IMG/VR virus record: IMGVR_UViG_3300047388_000113
Span: 1 to 28,953 of that record
Source: a virus
Length of the DNA stretch: 28,953 bases
Strand: one strand, 5' to 3'
The notes below the pieces were generated by a model. It saw only the letters and a list, made by a program, of their open reading frames with translations. It made no database searches and was not told where the DNA came from. A program made the translations under genes and the position numbers. Of the stretch, positions 18,344 to 25,877 are shown one piece after another; positions within the stretch are counted from its first letter, which is position 1, and each line of letters starts with the position of its first letter.

Positions 18344-21239
18344 CTTTCACCTTCCGCTTACGCGGTGTCTTAGGTTTGTACTTCTCCTCTAACGCATTGA
18401 ACAGCTCGGGATGATCCTGCGTGGAGGGAGCCGCGTCCTCCATAGGGAGCTTGAGCCAGCGCCGCACAAGGACCACCCTCCATCCGTCGCTCTTGATAAT
18501 CCCTTTCCACAGGTACCACTCTCCAATCCTACCTTCCTCCACGAGCGGTTTACCGAGCGTCGCGTATAGTTCGCGCTGAATCTTTACGATGATTGATCCT
18601 GTGTCATCCTCCACAATCATGTTCAGGAACTGCGAATTGCCCTTGATCATCCGACCTCCGCGCTTCACTACGCTCTGATACTCGTTCAGATCGCGGAGAT
18701 TCTTTTCCATCAACCTACCAATGAAGATGTATTCGCCAGGCTCACTCGTAATGTCGGAGATATAGGTGAGGTTGCCGGAGAGGATGTTGTGATCCTTTGG
18801 ATTCTTGTACCAGTCACCATAGCGACGCTCTGCCTCGAAGATGTCGTCAAAGGGTGTGCGAGGCTGGGCTAGGAGCTTTGCTTGGCCAGGTTGGTAACCA
18901 ATATTGGCTCGGCGTCTCCGGATAACGTCCTCCGCTTTGCTCTTGCCCATGCCCTTGATATTGGTGAGACCTCCGAGGAGCTTCCCATCTACCACGCTCC
19001 AATTTACATCGCTTCGGAGCGGGTCAACAGGTACAAACTCGAAACCTTCCTTCACTAACTCGCGGAGGAGCTTGACAGGCTGGTCGTCATCCTTCGGGTT
19101 ACGCAAACACGCTGCCGCGAACTCTAGCGGATAGTGAGCCTTGAGCACGGCGCACCAGTAGCTGATAAGTCCGTAGGATACAGCGTGGCTCTTATTAAAC
19201 GCCCACGATCCAAATGTGCACAGCTTCTCCCAAATGCGCCGCGAGTCCAGCGGCTCAATCCCGTTCTCCTTCGCGCCGACCTTGAAGCGCTCCCAGTACT
19301 GATTGAAGAACTCCTCACCGAGAGACTTACTCATGGCGCGGCGAAGCTGGTTGACATCCTCCCAGTTTAGTTTGCCGAGCACACGACACATGGACATCAC
19401 CTGCTCTTGGTAGATGACGGTGCCGAACGTCTCGTCAGTCAGTGGCTCCGCGAGCTTGTGGATGTAGGTGACGGGCACCTTCCCCGTCCGACGCTCAATG
19501 AACTCGCTTGCGGCTCCGCAGTGAAGCGGACCAGGCCGAGCGAGAGAGGTAATGGCAACAATGTCATTGAACTCGTGCACCTTCATCTGGCGCGTTAGAA
19601 TCTGGAGCGCGTAACCCTCGAACTGGAAAATGCCGCTGTACTTCTCGTCATTGAAGATTTCAAATGCCTTCTGGTCGTCCAGCGGATACTCCACCAGCCA
19701 CTCACGATCCTTTCCAATTTGGTCGAGAGCGTCTTGCAAGACACTCAAAGTCCGGAGTCCCAGTGCGTCAATCTTGAGGAGGTTTAGGACCTCGGCATCC
19801 TTCTTGTCTATGCAAGAGACACCGTGCTCAGACACACTGCAATAATTGCGGATCGGTTCATTAGATAGAACCACTCCTGCGGCATGCTTTCCGGTGTTAG
19901 TGGCGTGGCCTTCAAGCTCGCCTGCGAGAGCGATACCTGGATACTTAGCAAGGAGAGCTTTGCCGATGTCCAAACCCTCAAGGGTGTCTTTAATACAGAA
20001 GGTGGCTCTAGCGTCGCCACCACTTCTCTCAACAATAGCGCCTTTGACATCTTTGATCTCCCATTCGGGGATGCTCAATTCCTTCGCGACATCACCCAGT
20101 GCTGATTTGGCTTTGTACCGACTGACCGTGCCAAGTCTTCCAACTCTATCGGCTCCGTACCTCTGTTCAAGATACGGAAACAGGAGGTCACGCTTAGTGT
20201 CTTGGAAGTCAATGTCGATGTCAGGTAGATCAGCCCGAGTAACATCAATGAAACGCTCGAACATAAGATCATGACGTATGGGATCCACATCCACAATGCC
20301 AAGTAGATAGCACACGAGACTACCAGCACTGCTTCCCCGAGCAGGGCCCACGAGCATTTGCGTCTTTGCCCAAGTGACGAGGTCCGCGATAACATAGAAG
20401 TAGTCCTCAAAGTTTTTGGAGGTGATCATCTCTAGCTCACGATCTAAACGAGCTTGATATTCGTCATTCCATTCGAGCTTGCGTGCTGAAATGCCCTCGA
20501 CACACATCTGCCGCAAACTCTTCAACTTCTCCGGTGCCACAATCTCCGCGCGTGGTAGCTTCGCGTTGCAGTCGTCCGCAATCGTATGCGTCAACCGAAA
20601 GTGCTCGTCCTTGGCCTCTGGGATTGCGCTCCGCAGTTCCCACTCGCTCGCTATATGGGTGATGGTCGTCCTGCTATCCCGATTCTGCCATGCGAGGACC
20701 TCATATGCTGCGGAGTCCTCGGGACGCGGATGTGTGTTGTCGCAGCAGACCACCTTCGGATAGGGAAGGTCTACGGCGCGCTTATTCCATGGCGAGCTTC
20801 GAGGGGAGAGGATGAGTGCTAGTCGGGTCCGTCCGTTCGGCAAGAGGTCCATCCTTGCATTTTCCCCGACTAGCACCCACAAGTTCTCCGAGACCTCGCA
20901 CATCTGCTTGTAGGAGATACGCGGCACGTAGTAGAATTGATCATTGGCCTGCGACACCAGCTGGTACATCTCCCTTAGCCCGTCATTGTTACGCGCGAGG
21001 AAGATGAACGGAGTTCCTACAGGCTTGCTTCCCTTGTCGAGCGTGAGGCACACTAGTAGCTCCGCGCCGAAGATTGGCTTGATGCCGAGCTTCTTAGCCT
21101 CCTTTGCGAATGGCGCATGACCCCAAGTTCCGAGGTCGGTGATGGCCATAGCTCCTCCGGTAGCGAGCGCCAACACCTGCTCCATTCGCCCGTAGGCTTT
21201 CCGGAAACTGTACTCAGTTCTAATGCGAAGGTGAATCAA
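18252..21239 (-). CDS. dnaE: DNA polymerase III alpha subunit (family C replicase)
   Basis: 995 residues, starting at TTG 21239 (GGAG seven bases upstream; TTGA overlap). Domains: a PHP domain at 1-200 whose ligand positions are degenerate (HLRIRTEYS, ITDLGTWG); palm with GPARGSSAGS (298-307) and PDIDIDFQ (D342, D344), and the third catalytic Asp in KIDALGLRTL (D491); fingers including FGSWAFNKSHAVSYGLISYW (676-695); a helix-hairpin-helix (GGLTNIKGMGKSKAEDVI, about 756-773); an OB fold (about 835-930) and a Lys-rich, low-complexity tail. It is shorter than E. coli alpha (1160) and lacks a clear tau-binding domain. With the exonuclease at 21897-22430 it would form a phage replicase core. Confidence 0.96.
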   Translation of the reverse strand: MIHLRIRTEYSFRKAYGRMEQVLALATGGAMAITDLGTWGHAPFAKEAKKLGIKPIFGAELLVCLTLDKGSKPVGTPFIFLARNNDGLREMYQLVSQANDQFYYVPRISYKQMCEVSENLWVLVGENARMDLLPNGRTRLALILSPRSSPWNKRAVDLPYPKVVCCDNTHPRPEDSAAYEVLAWQNRDSRTTITHIASEWELRSAIPEAKDEHFRLTHTIADDCNAKLPRAEIVAPEKLKSLRQMCVEGISARKLEWNDEYQARLDRELEMITSKNFEDYFYVIADLVTWAKTQMLVGPARGSSAGSLVCYLLGIVDVDPIRHDLMFERFIDVTRADLPDIDIDFQDTKRDLLFPYLEQRYGADRVGRLGTVSRYKAKSALGDVAKELSIPEWEIKDVKGAIVERSGGDARATFCIKDTLEGLDIGKALLAKYPGIALAGELEGHATNTGKHAAGVVLSNEPIRNYCSVSEHGVSCIDKKDAEVLNLLKIDALGLRTLSVLQDALDQIGKDREWLVEYPLDDQKAFEIFNDEKYSGIFQFEGYALQILTRQMKVHEFNDIVAITSLARPGPLHCGAASEFIERRTGKVPVTYIHKLAEPLTDETFGTVIYQEQVMSMCRVLGKLNWEDVNQLRRAMSKSLGEEFFNQYWERFKVGAKENGIEPLDSRRIWEKLCTFGSWAFNKSHAVSYGLISYWCAVLKAHYPLEFAAACLRNPKDDDQPVKLLRELVKEGFEFVPVDPLRSDVNWSVVDGKLLGGLTNIKGMGKSKAEDVIRRRRANIGYQPGQAKLLAQPRTPFDDIFEAERRYGDWYKNPKDHNILSGNLTYISDITSEPGEYIFIGRLMEKNLRDLNEYQSVVKRGGRMIKGNSQFLNMIVEDDTGSIIVKIQRELYATLGKPLVEEGRIGEWYLWKGIIKSDGWRVVLVRRWLKLPMEDAAPSTQDHPELFNALEEKYKPKTPRKRKVKDDKQMGIDGLSDNTGADDRDTVGAAAAESP

Positions 21240-21421
21240 GTGGTGTCTCCGTTCTGTAGTCTTCTGGTGAGCGTGAACTCAATCTCTCGAATCTGCTTTA
21301 GTATGGACCTCTCGCCTGCGCGAGGAGTCGTGAAAATCTTTTGCTTGAGGATGGCCAGTTCTGCTCGAAGCTCGGCGCTCGTCCGCTCGTCATCAGCGCT
21401 CGAATACTGGCCACCCTTCAT
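21236..21421 (-). CDS. Coiled-coil protein, 61 residues
   Basis: From ATG 21421 (ATGA overlap, AAGGAG upstream). After MKGGQYSSADDERTSAELRA the protein is one long helix (ELAILKQKIFTTPRAGERSI, LKQIREIEFTLTRRLQ). It sits immediately before the polymerase, and its stop overlaps the polymerase TTG start, so the two are made together. It may be a small polymerase accessory, but nothing in it shows that. Confidence 0.72.
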   Translation of the reverse strand: MKGGQYSSADDERTSAELRAELAILKQKIFTTPRAGERSILKQIREIEFTLTRRLQNGDTT

Positions 21422-21561
21422 TTCCACTCCTTACGCTCAGCATCTTCCTCACGAGCTTCCTTACATGGGCATGGATAAAAACCAACATATGTCGGTTCAC
21501 CATCCCACCTAGCAGGACAAGGTGTCAGCTTCCTTCCGCAATCAGGGCAGCGCTTTGTCAT
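21418..21561 (-). CDS. Zinc-ribbon protein, 47 residues
   Basis: Reads MTKRCPDCGRKLTPCPARWD, then FYPCPCKEARE and a charged tail (EEDAERKEWK). C5, C8, C15, C31 and C33 can form a zinc ribbon. ATGA overlaps at both ends and AGGAGGAGGAAAA upstream show that it is a real gene although very short. It is the third of three tiny cysteine-pair genes in a row before the polymerase. Confidence 0.72.
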   Translation of the reverse strand: MTKRCPDCGRKLTPCPARWDGEPTYVGFYPCPCKEAREEDAERKEWK

Positions 21562-21704
21562 TTTTCCTCCTCCTCGGTCCCACACGGCTTACAGAGCAAC
21601 TGGCCAGGCTCCACCTTTGAGTAAGCTGCCCAGTCACCTTCTTCGATTGGATCCAAACAATTTGCACAGCGCGAACGGAACTTGCACCGGAACCAATTAA
21701 GCAT
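21558..21704 (-). CDS. Zinc-ribbon protein, 48 residues
   Basis: MLNWFRCKFRSRCANCLDPI, then WAAYSKVEPGQLLCKPCGTE: C13, C16, C38 and C41 (with C7) in zinc-ribbon order. It starts within the last codons of the preceding gene (8-bp overlap) and ends in ATGA with the next. Overlapping longer frames in this region are rejected because three consecutive small frames share start/stop overlaps and cysteine pairs. Confidence 0.7.
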   Translation of the reverse strand: MLNWFRCKFRSRCANCLDPIEEGDWAAYSKVEPGQLLCKPCGTEEEEK

Positions 21705-21900
21705 TGATCAATCCCGTCCGGAGGATTGTGAAGCGCTTCCACTTCTTCATCCGCGTCGGCGCTGCGCTCTTTGGCTTCTGGCGGTGCGACTGATACCAGC
21801 GGTGGCCACAGGAGCAGCGGCAGCGGCGATTGCTCCGCTTGTGATCCTCGGCGCTGAACTGGCATTGGTGGAGGTGGAGCGGGTTGTGGGAATGTTTCAT
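21697..21900 (-). CDS. Cys/His-rich basic protein, 67 residues
   Basis: From ATG 21900 (ATGA overlap with the exonuclease stop; AAGGAGAACCTCAT upstream). Reads MKHSHNPLHLHQCQFSAEDH then RRCRCSCGHRWYQSH, with C13, C27, C29, C31 and many His residues, followed by a strongly basic tail (RQKPKSAAPTRMKKWKRF). It may bind zinc and nucleic acid. No family is recognised. Confidence 0.7.
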   Translation of the reverse strand: MKHSHNPLHLHQCQFSAEDHKRSNRRCRCSCGHRWYQSHRQKPKSAAPTRMKKWKRFTILRTGLINA

Positions 21901-22430
21901 ATGAGGTTCTCCTTGCGGCACCACTTGACAATGTCCACGAGCGCGAACACATCATCCATCGCGCGGTGCTTCTGAGCGAGAGGCTTGCCCATTGCCTTCG
22001 CGTAAAGCTCTGTCATATGGAGTCGGTGGCCTTCGAGATGGGCTGTGGCCTCGACCGTGCAAATTTGCACCGGAGGCCAAGGGAACTTTGTGGTGCGAGC
22101 TAGGCGAGCTAGCTCCAACTGGAGCATGTCATGATCAAAGGAGCAATTGTGCGCCACCATCGTCCGCTCTCCGAGGAAGAACTCCACGAGGTCATTCAGA
22201 TAGGCGCTGAACGGTTTGGCATCCTTGAGATCATCATCCGTCAGTCCAGTGATGTCGGTGATGATCTTGTCGAGCGGGATGCCAGGGTTGCACTTGAAGT
22301 TGATCTCCTTGTAAGGCTCGAAGCTCGGGTCAAGTTTAACGGCAGCAAACTCGATGATGTGCGGCTGCTGGGGGAGAGGAAGGGACTTGCTCTTGATCAG
22401 TCCGGTAGTCTCTGTGTCGAATACTATCAC
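21897..22430 (-). CDS. DnaQ-like 3'-5' exonuclease (proofreading subunit)
   Basis: 177 residues from GTG 22430 (GGAGGAGTTGAC; GTGA overlap). All DEDDh motifs are present: ExoI FDTETTG (D5, E7), ExoII HNCSFDHDML (D99), ExoIII KHRAMDDVFAL (H155, D160). The segment DITGLTDDDLKDAKPF is also typical of epsilon/DnaQ proteins. Since the polymerase at 18252-21239 has a degenerate PHP domain and cannot be expected to proofread itself, this enzyme is the natural candidate. The two genes are separated only by four tiny ORFs. A DNA-repair or RNase T-like role is the alternative. Confidence 0.93.
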   Translation of the reverse strand: MIVFDTETTGLIKSKSLPLPQQPHIIEFAAVKLDPSFEPYKEINFKCNPGIPLDKIITDITGLTDDDLKDAKPFSAYLNDLVEFFLGERTMVAHNCSFDHDMLQLELARLARTTKFPWPPVQICTVEATAHLEGHRLHMTELYAKAMGKPLAQKHRAMDDVFALVDIVKWCRKENLI

Positions 22431-22720
22431 GTCAACTCCTCCAGCATCGCGCCATACACGATCAAGTCGTGTGCCGAGTCCGCGTGCCCAGTGTTACCGC
22501 GCGCGGTGTAGCGGCAAATCTTCGAGACGATCATATTCACTACCCCAAATTTAGCGAAGTCCTCGGGAGAGAGAAGGGTGAGCCCATGTGGATAGATTGC
22601 CGCCATAACTGGTCCATGACGAACATATGTGTCGCCATAAACCTTACCACGTTTACGGAAGGTCACCGAGGCCCAAGCAAGATTGTCGAGCGCTCTGTTG
22701 ATTCTTTTCTTCTTCTTCAT
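22427..22720 (-). CDS. All-alpha NTP-pyrophosphatase-like protein (DUF6378/MazG-like)
   Basis: 97 residues from ATG 22720 (TGATG junction). After a basic start (MKKKKRINRALDNLAWAS), the order KVYGDTYVRHG, VNMIVSKICRYTARG, DSAHDLIVYGAMLEEL follows that of DUF6378 proteins ('r...YG......m...Ki.R........Ds..D...Y..l'), related to the MazG/dUTPase all-alpha group that hydrolyses nucleotide triphosphates. This would fit its place among ThyX, HAD phosphatase and replicase genes. The usual EExxD metal motif is not evident, so enzymatic activity is unproven. Confidence 0.7.
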   Translation of the reverse strand: MKKKKRINRALDNLAWASVTFRKRGKVYGDTYVRHGPVMAAIYPHGLTLLSPEDFAKFGVVNMIVSKICRYTARGNTGHADSAHDLIVYGAMLEELT

Positions 22721-23217
22721 CAGTAAGCCCCAGGTTGATTTTGGAAACACGTCAATCCGCCTTTGCGCCAGAAGGCCACCATTTTGTCGCGGTCCTCTAG
22801 TACAAAGCTGATATTCCTGAACGGGAGCCCAGCATCCGTCGCTAGCTCTCCCTTTACGATTGTGTCCGGTCGGTGATCACCTACGGCGCGCATGTGAAGC
22901 TCGTCATAGGGGATGCCATGCTTTACTAGCCACTCCTCTGTCTGCGGTCGGTAGTCATCAGAGCGTCCGGTGATGATCATGATGCGATGGTGCGGCATGT
23001 GCGAGTGGACCATCCGTGCCAGATAGCACTCCGCTTCCTTCGGCGTGTCGTGGATACAGTACATATTGAATGACACCCAGTCCTTCTCCTCTGCGTAACG
23101 GAGCCGATGCGTTACGTCCGCGAGCGTGCCGTCAAGATCGAAGACAAACCATAACTGTTCGTCCATGGGTGTGGCCTCGCGGACTGCCTCCCATTGCTCT
23201 GCGGTCAGGTTCATCAT
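22720..23217 (-). CDS. HAD-family phosphatase (polynucleotide-kinase 3'-phosphatase-like)
   Basis: 165 residues. HAD motif I FVFDLDGTLADVTHR (D27, D29), motif II IMIITGRSDD, a motif III lysine in TIVKGELATDAG, and motif IV FVLEDRDKMV are in order; the cap is small. The form resembles the phosphatase half of T4 polynucleotide kinase and phage nucleotidases, here without a kinase domain. It would remove 3' phosphates from DNA or RNA, or phosphate from nucleotides. ATGA overlap with ThyX, in the nucleotide-metabolism operon. Confidence 0.88.
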   Translation of the reverse strand: MMNLTAEQWEAVREATPMDEQLWFVFDLDGTLADVTHRLRYAEEKDWVSFNMYCIHDTPKEAECYLARMVHSHMPHHRIMIITGRSDDYRPQTEEWLVKHGIPYDELHMRAVGDHRPDTIVKGELATDAGLPFRNISFVLEDRDKMVAFWRKGGLTCFQNQPGAY

Positions 23218-24008
23218 TTGGTTGGCGCTCCTTGTGCTGGTCTCGCCTCATAGCGCGTGATCTGCCACAGCTGCTGAATCTCCTCGCGAGTCCGCGCGTC
23301 GCCACCATCCCACGCGTCGCCAGTGTCCGCATTGAACACCGCTCCCTTAATCGGGCATTCCATGAAGTTCGGGAAGGCGCAGACTCCGAGCGCGGCGCAA
23401 TGGACACGGATGAATGGCTCCGCCCAAGGGTGGACCTCTATCACCCGCTCGCGCATCGCCCGAAACACATCCTGATACTCGCCCTGCGTCCTCGTGCACA
23501 AGCGCACCTTCGCCATCTCGGAGAGCGTCCGGAGCGAGAACTTGCCGACAATGTTGGTGGCAATGTTGGTGGGAAGAACTCCGCGCGCGTCTTGCGGAGG
23601 GACGCCATCTTCAATCATAAGCTGGTATCCGGATTGGATCAGCCTCATTGTCGTCCGATACTGTGACGCGGCGCTCGACTCTTCATCACTGAAGGACTCT
23701 GGTGTGATGTAATCAAACCCGCTCATGTCCACGGTCCGCTGCGACTGTTGAGCGTAGCTCCCTTGGCGAGTCCGAACGAATTGATGAGTGAAGGCGCGCG
23801 ACACCTCGTCAATTAGGAAGGTGTAGTCAACAAACTCCCAGCTGCTTTGGATCGTCCCACGCATGTAGTCCAGCTCTTTCTGCTTCCGTTCCGGAGGCCA
23901 AGCCTTTATCTCGTCCAGTAGGCCAGGCTCCATCGTCAGACGCGTCTGCTTAGTCATCAGCAGCAATTCCAGCGCGTCCGGAGTATAGCTAAGCAAAGTT
24001 ACTTTCAC
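23214..24008 (-). CDS. thyX: Flavin-dependent thymidylate synthase (divergent)
   Basis: 264 residues from GTG 24008 (GTGA overlap, GAGGAGG upstream). The ThyX motif is present as RTRQGSYAQQSQR (79-91), with S84, S89 and R91 conserved, as is ARGVLPTNIATNIV. The family motif RHRxxS usually has His at position 80, here Thr; the upstream 'EH' histidine (His53 in Thermotoga) is Phe in SSWEFVDYTF. The dUMP-contact arginine region (KVRLCTRTQGE, R169) is kept. ThyX makes dTMP from dUMP with methylenetetrahydrofolate, FAD and NADPH. The changes could mean an altered mechanism or another pyrimidine substrate, or may just mark a phage subfamily. Confidence 0.9.
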   Translation of the reverse strand: MKVTLLSYTPDALELLLMTKQTRLTMEPGLLDEIKAWPPERKQKELDYMRGTIQSSWEFVDYTFLIDEVSRAFTHQFVRTRQGSYAQQSQRTVDMSGFDYITPESFSDEESSAASQYRTTMRLIQSGYQLMIEDGVPPQDARGVLPTNIATNIVGKFSLRTLSEMAKVRLCTRTQGEYQDVFRAMRERVIEVHPWAEPFIRVHCAALGVCAFPNFMECPIKGAVFNADTGDAWDGGDARTREEIQQLWQITRYEARPAQGAPTK

Positions 24009-24313
24009 AGTTCTACATCCTCCTCTGGTAAGACTTTGGATTGTTTCCGCTTCCTCTTGGCATGCTTCTTCGCAGCCTCGTCTCTGAAGTTCTTTTTGCT
24101 GGATCCAATTTTCTCCTTGGGGTTGTGATATTCCGGAGTGTTGCAGAGCGCCACGCAGTCGGGACAAAACGGTTGCGGAGGAAATGGCGGCTGTGCAATC
24201 CGAATGGGTGTGCCTTCGGGCTTGGACTTCATACATGACCAGCAGTATGGAGCTTTCGGTGTTGTCTCCGGTCCGAAGGTGTAGCGCACTGTCACCAGTA
24301 GCTCCTCAGACAT
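24005..24313 (-). CDS. Zinc-ribbon protein with basic tail, 102 residues
   Basis: From ATG 24313 (GGAGACATT upstream; 8-bp overlap with the oxidoreductase gene). MSEELLVTVRYTFGPETTPK, then CWSC (C24, C27) and CPDC (C50, C53) around a Pro-rich loop, and a strongly basic tail (KKNFRDEAAKKHAKRKRKQS). A zinc-ribbon plus basic tail suggests nucleic-acid binding. Its GTGA overlap links it with ThyX. Confidence 0.75.
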   Translation of the reverse strand: MSEELLVTVRYTFGPETTPKAPYCWSCMKSKPEGTPIRIAQPPFPPQPFCPDCVALCNTPEYHNPKEKIGSSKKNFRDEAAKKHAKRKRKQSKVLPEEDVEL

Positions 24314-25241
24314 AATGTCTCCGTCGAGAAAAGGAGGAGCGCTGGTCAATGAACCGTTCGATGACCTCGACATCATGCACAACGTCATCCAGCAGAATCT
24401 GGCGCCAAGTGGCGAAGCGACCGAGGCTGTAAATGTTGTAGCGGTCCGACATCGCGAGAATAAAGCGCTGGCGCTCCTCCTCCGGTATCGGCAGGAGCTT
24501 CCCGAACTTCTGATGCTTTATCTCGGCCACGCCAAAAGTGTTCTTGGATAGCCCGAAGAAGAACAGCGCGGTGAAGATGTGTGAGTCAATTCTCCCTTTG
24601 TCCGGTTGCTCCGCGTATTCGAGAATGAGCTGTGAGCCTGTGATGCTGGCGCGATAAAATGGCACATCTGGGCCAGGAAAGTAGATGGTCTGATACAAGT
24701 TTACCGGAGGGGAGATAATGCGGACGCGTGCGCTCCAGATTGGTTTGTAGCGGAAGTTCGGCATGTCCTCCCAGTCCGCCATCACTGCGAGCGCTGGCAT
24801 GGGGATGGTGCTGATGATCGGGTCGGAGTCCGGAGAGCGCAGCTGCACTTCCTCCTTCGCCAACACGGCTCCGTATCCGATGGAGATGCCGCGCGCCAGT
24901 GTCTCAATGAAATCGTCTGGAGCTATGTAGCGCTCCCCTCCGGATAGATTGAGGATGCTTCGGCTCATTGCCTCTCCCGAGACCTTGAGCGAATATGCGT
25001 TGGCGTCAGCGAGCGTGGCTTCATTGCGGAGCAGTCCGTCCCACGCCACTGCCTTCTGAACCTCGACGCGAGTGAGCCGCTGACCGACTGCTTTGCCGAC
25101 CGCGTTAGATCGGAAGCGGAGGAGAGCGCCGTGGTTATCCGGCAGTTTTTCTTGAGCCTCGTGCACGAAAGGTTGATGGCGGCGCATCATCTGCGCCGCC
25201 ATCAGGCCAGCCATGCCAGCTCCGTAGATGCGGAGCGCCAT
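24306..25241 (-). CDS. FAD-dependent oxidoreductase, Rossmann type
   Basis: 311 residues from ATG 25241. The N-terminal dinucleotide-binding fold has LRIYGAGMAGLMAAQ (G7, G9, G12) and the acidic residue E28 at the end of strand 2. The segments DNHGALLRFRSNAVG, ATLADANAYSLKVSGEAMSR and ERYIAPDDFIETLA are features I recall from a phage protein family annotated as FAD oxidoreductase or likened to UDP-galactopyranose mutase; its reaction is not established. It is encoded just before ThyX, another FAD enzyme, so a linked step in nucleotide or flavin chemistry is possible. The longer frame to 25304 overlaps the upstream gene and lacks support. Confidence 0.82.
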   Translation of the reverse strand: MALRIYGAGMAGLMAAQMMRRHQPFVHEAQEKLPDNHGALLRFRSNAVGKAVGQRLTRVEVQKAVAWDGLLRNEATLADANAYSLKVSGEAMSRSILNLSGGERYIAPDDFIETLARGISIGYGAVLAKEEVQLRSPDSDPIISTIPMPALAVMADWEDMPNFRYKPIWSARVRIISPPVNLYQTIYFPGPDVPFYRASITGSQLILEYAEQPDKGRIDSHIFTALFFFGLSKNTFGVAEIKHQKFGKLLPIPEEERQRFILAMSDRYNIYSLGRFATWRQILLDDVVHDVEVIERFIDQRSSFSRRRHYV

Positions 25242-25242
25242 A

Positions 25243-25818
25243 CTAGGCGCTCTTGACTTCGACAAACTTATGGTCGATGTCCCACTGGAGGTGCTTCGGC
25301 TCACCGCCAGCTTCGATATACGTCTCGTAGAGCATGCCGCTGGTGATCAGGTCGAAGGCTTTGAAGCCGTGGGTGCCCTTCCGACGCGGATTGTCCTTGA
25401 CCAGTTTGTAGAGCTTCTTGCCAGCATACTTCGAGATGCGACCGCGCTGACCTTCCGGTCCATTGGCGCGCGTCTTCTTGGTCTTCTTGCCCTTTGTTGC
25501 CATGTCTCCCTCCTCGGAAGATGAAGCTATTGGAGCCGCTGGCGGAGTGCCAGGCTTGGCTAGGTACTCGATGACTGGCCAGGTCCGCTTTTCAGCCACT
25601 GCACGGTCGGAGAATTTGGTGATCGTTTTCGCGTGGCTCTCCGGCTCCGACGCGGCGATGTTGTAGAGAACTATCAGGAGTGTGGTTGGGACATCCTTCA
25701 GAGCGGTCTGAGAACTCACGCACCAGGCACCTTCGCCAATTTCGGCTCGGCGCGCGTCTGCCACTGTGGCCTTGCCGAAAGATTCCACGCGACCGTCTGG
25801 AGAGATGACGTAATACAT
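25243..25818 (-). CDS. Basic-linker protein, 191 residues, first full gene after P4
   Basis: N-terminal domain MYYVISPDGRVESFGKATVA, with a later hydrophobic strand (TTLLIVLYNIAAS). A Pro/Ser linker and Lys-rich stretch (MATKGKKTKKTRANG) lead to a C-terminal domain (KLVKDNPRRKGTHGFKAFDL, then EPKHLQWDIDHKFVEV). That last part resembles a domain seen in several phage proteins ('eNPkRkGsk...r..ly..GmT......G....l.wD..hgfi.v'), possibly DNA-binding. GGAGG for its start lies in the end of the 18-codon leader ORF. Function unknown. Confidence 0.75.
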   Translation of the reverse strand: MYYVISPDGRVESFGKATVADARRAEIGEGAWCVSSQTALKDVPTTLLIVLYNIAASEPESHAKTITKFSDRAVAEKRTWPVIEYLAKPGTPPAAPIASSSEEGDMATKGKKTKKTRANGPEGQRGRISKYAGKKLYKLVKDNPRRKGTHGFKAFDLITSGMLYETYIEAGGEPKHLQWDIDHKFVEVKSA

Positions 25819-25820
25819 AA

Positions 25821-25877
25821 CTAACCTCCGAGGAAAGTATGGGAGCCTCTGGCTAGCCTTTCGATTTGAATGGTCAA
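25821..25877 (-). CDS. Possible leader peptide, 18 codons
   Basis: TTG start at 25877 with GGAG eight bases upstream, reading MTIQIERLARGSHTFLGG and ending at TAG two bases before the ATG of the 191-residue protein. Its last codons contain the GGAGG of that gene. It lies directly downstream of P4, where the other cassettes start their first gene. It may couple or attenuate expression, or be a chance frame. Confidence 0.45.
   Translation of the reverse strand: MTIQIERLARGSHTFLGG

Noticed and set aside
21542-21955. Minus-strand ORF of 137 residues overlapping the exonuclease end
   Set aside because: Three consecutive small genes with cysteine pairs and start/stop overlaps explain the same DNA better; this frame is Pro/Ser/Arg-rich with no ribosome site.
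22057-22070. Perfect 14-bp palindrome GTGCAAATTTGCAC
   Set aside because: It lies in the exonuclease coding sequence, and one or two such palindromes are expected by chance in a window of this size.
23549-23572. Tandem 12-bp repeat in thyX
   Set aside because: It encodes the PTNIATNIV segment that is typical of ThyX proteins, so it is protein-driven rather than a DNA element.
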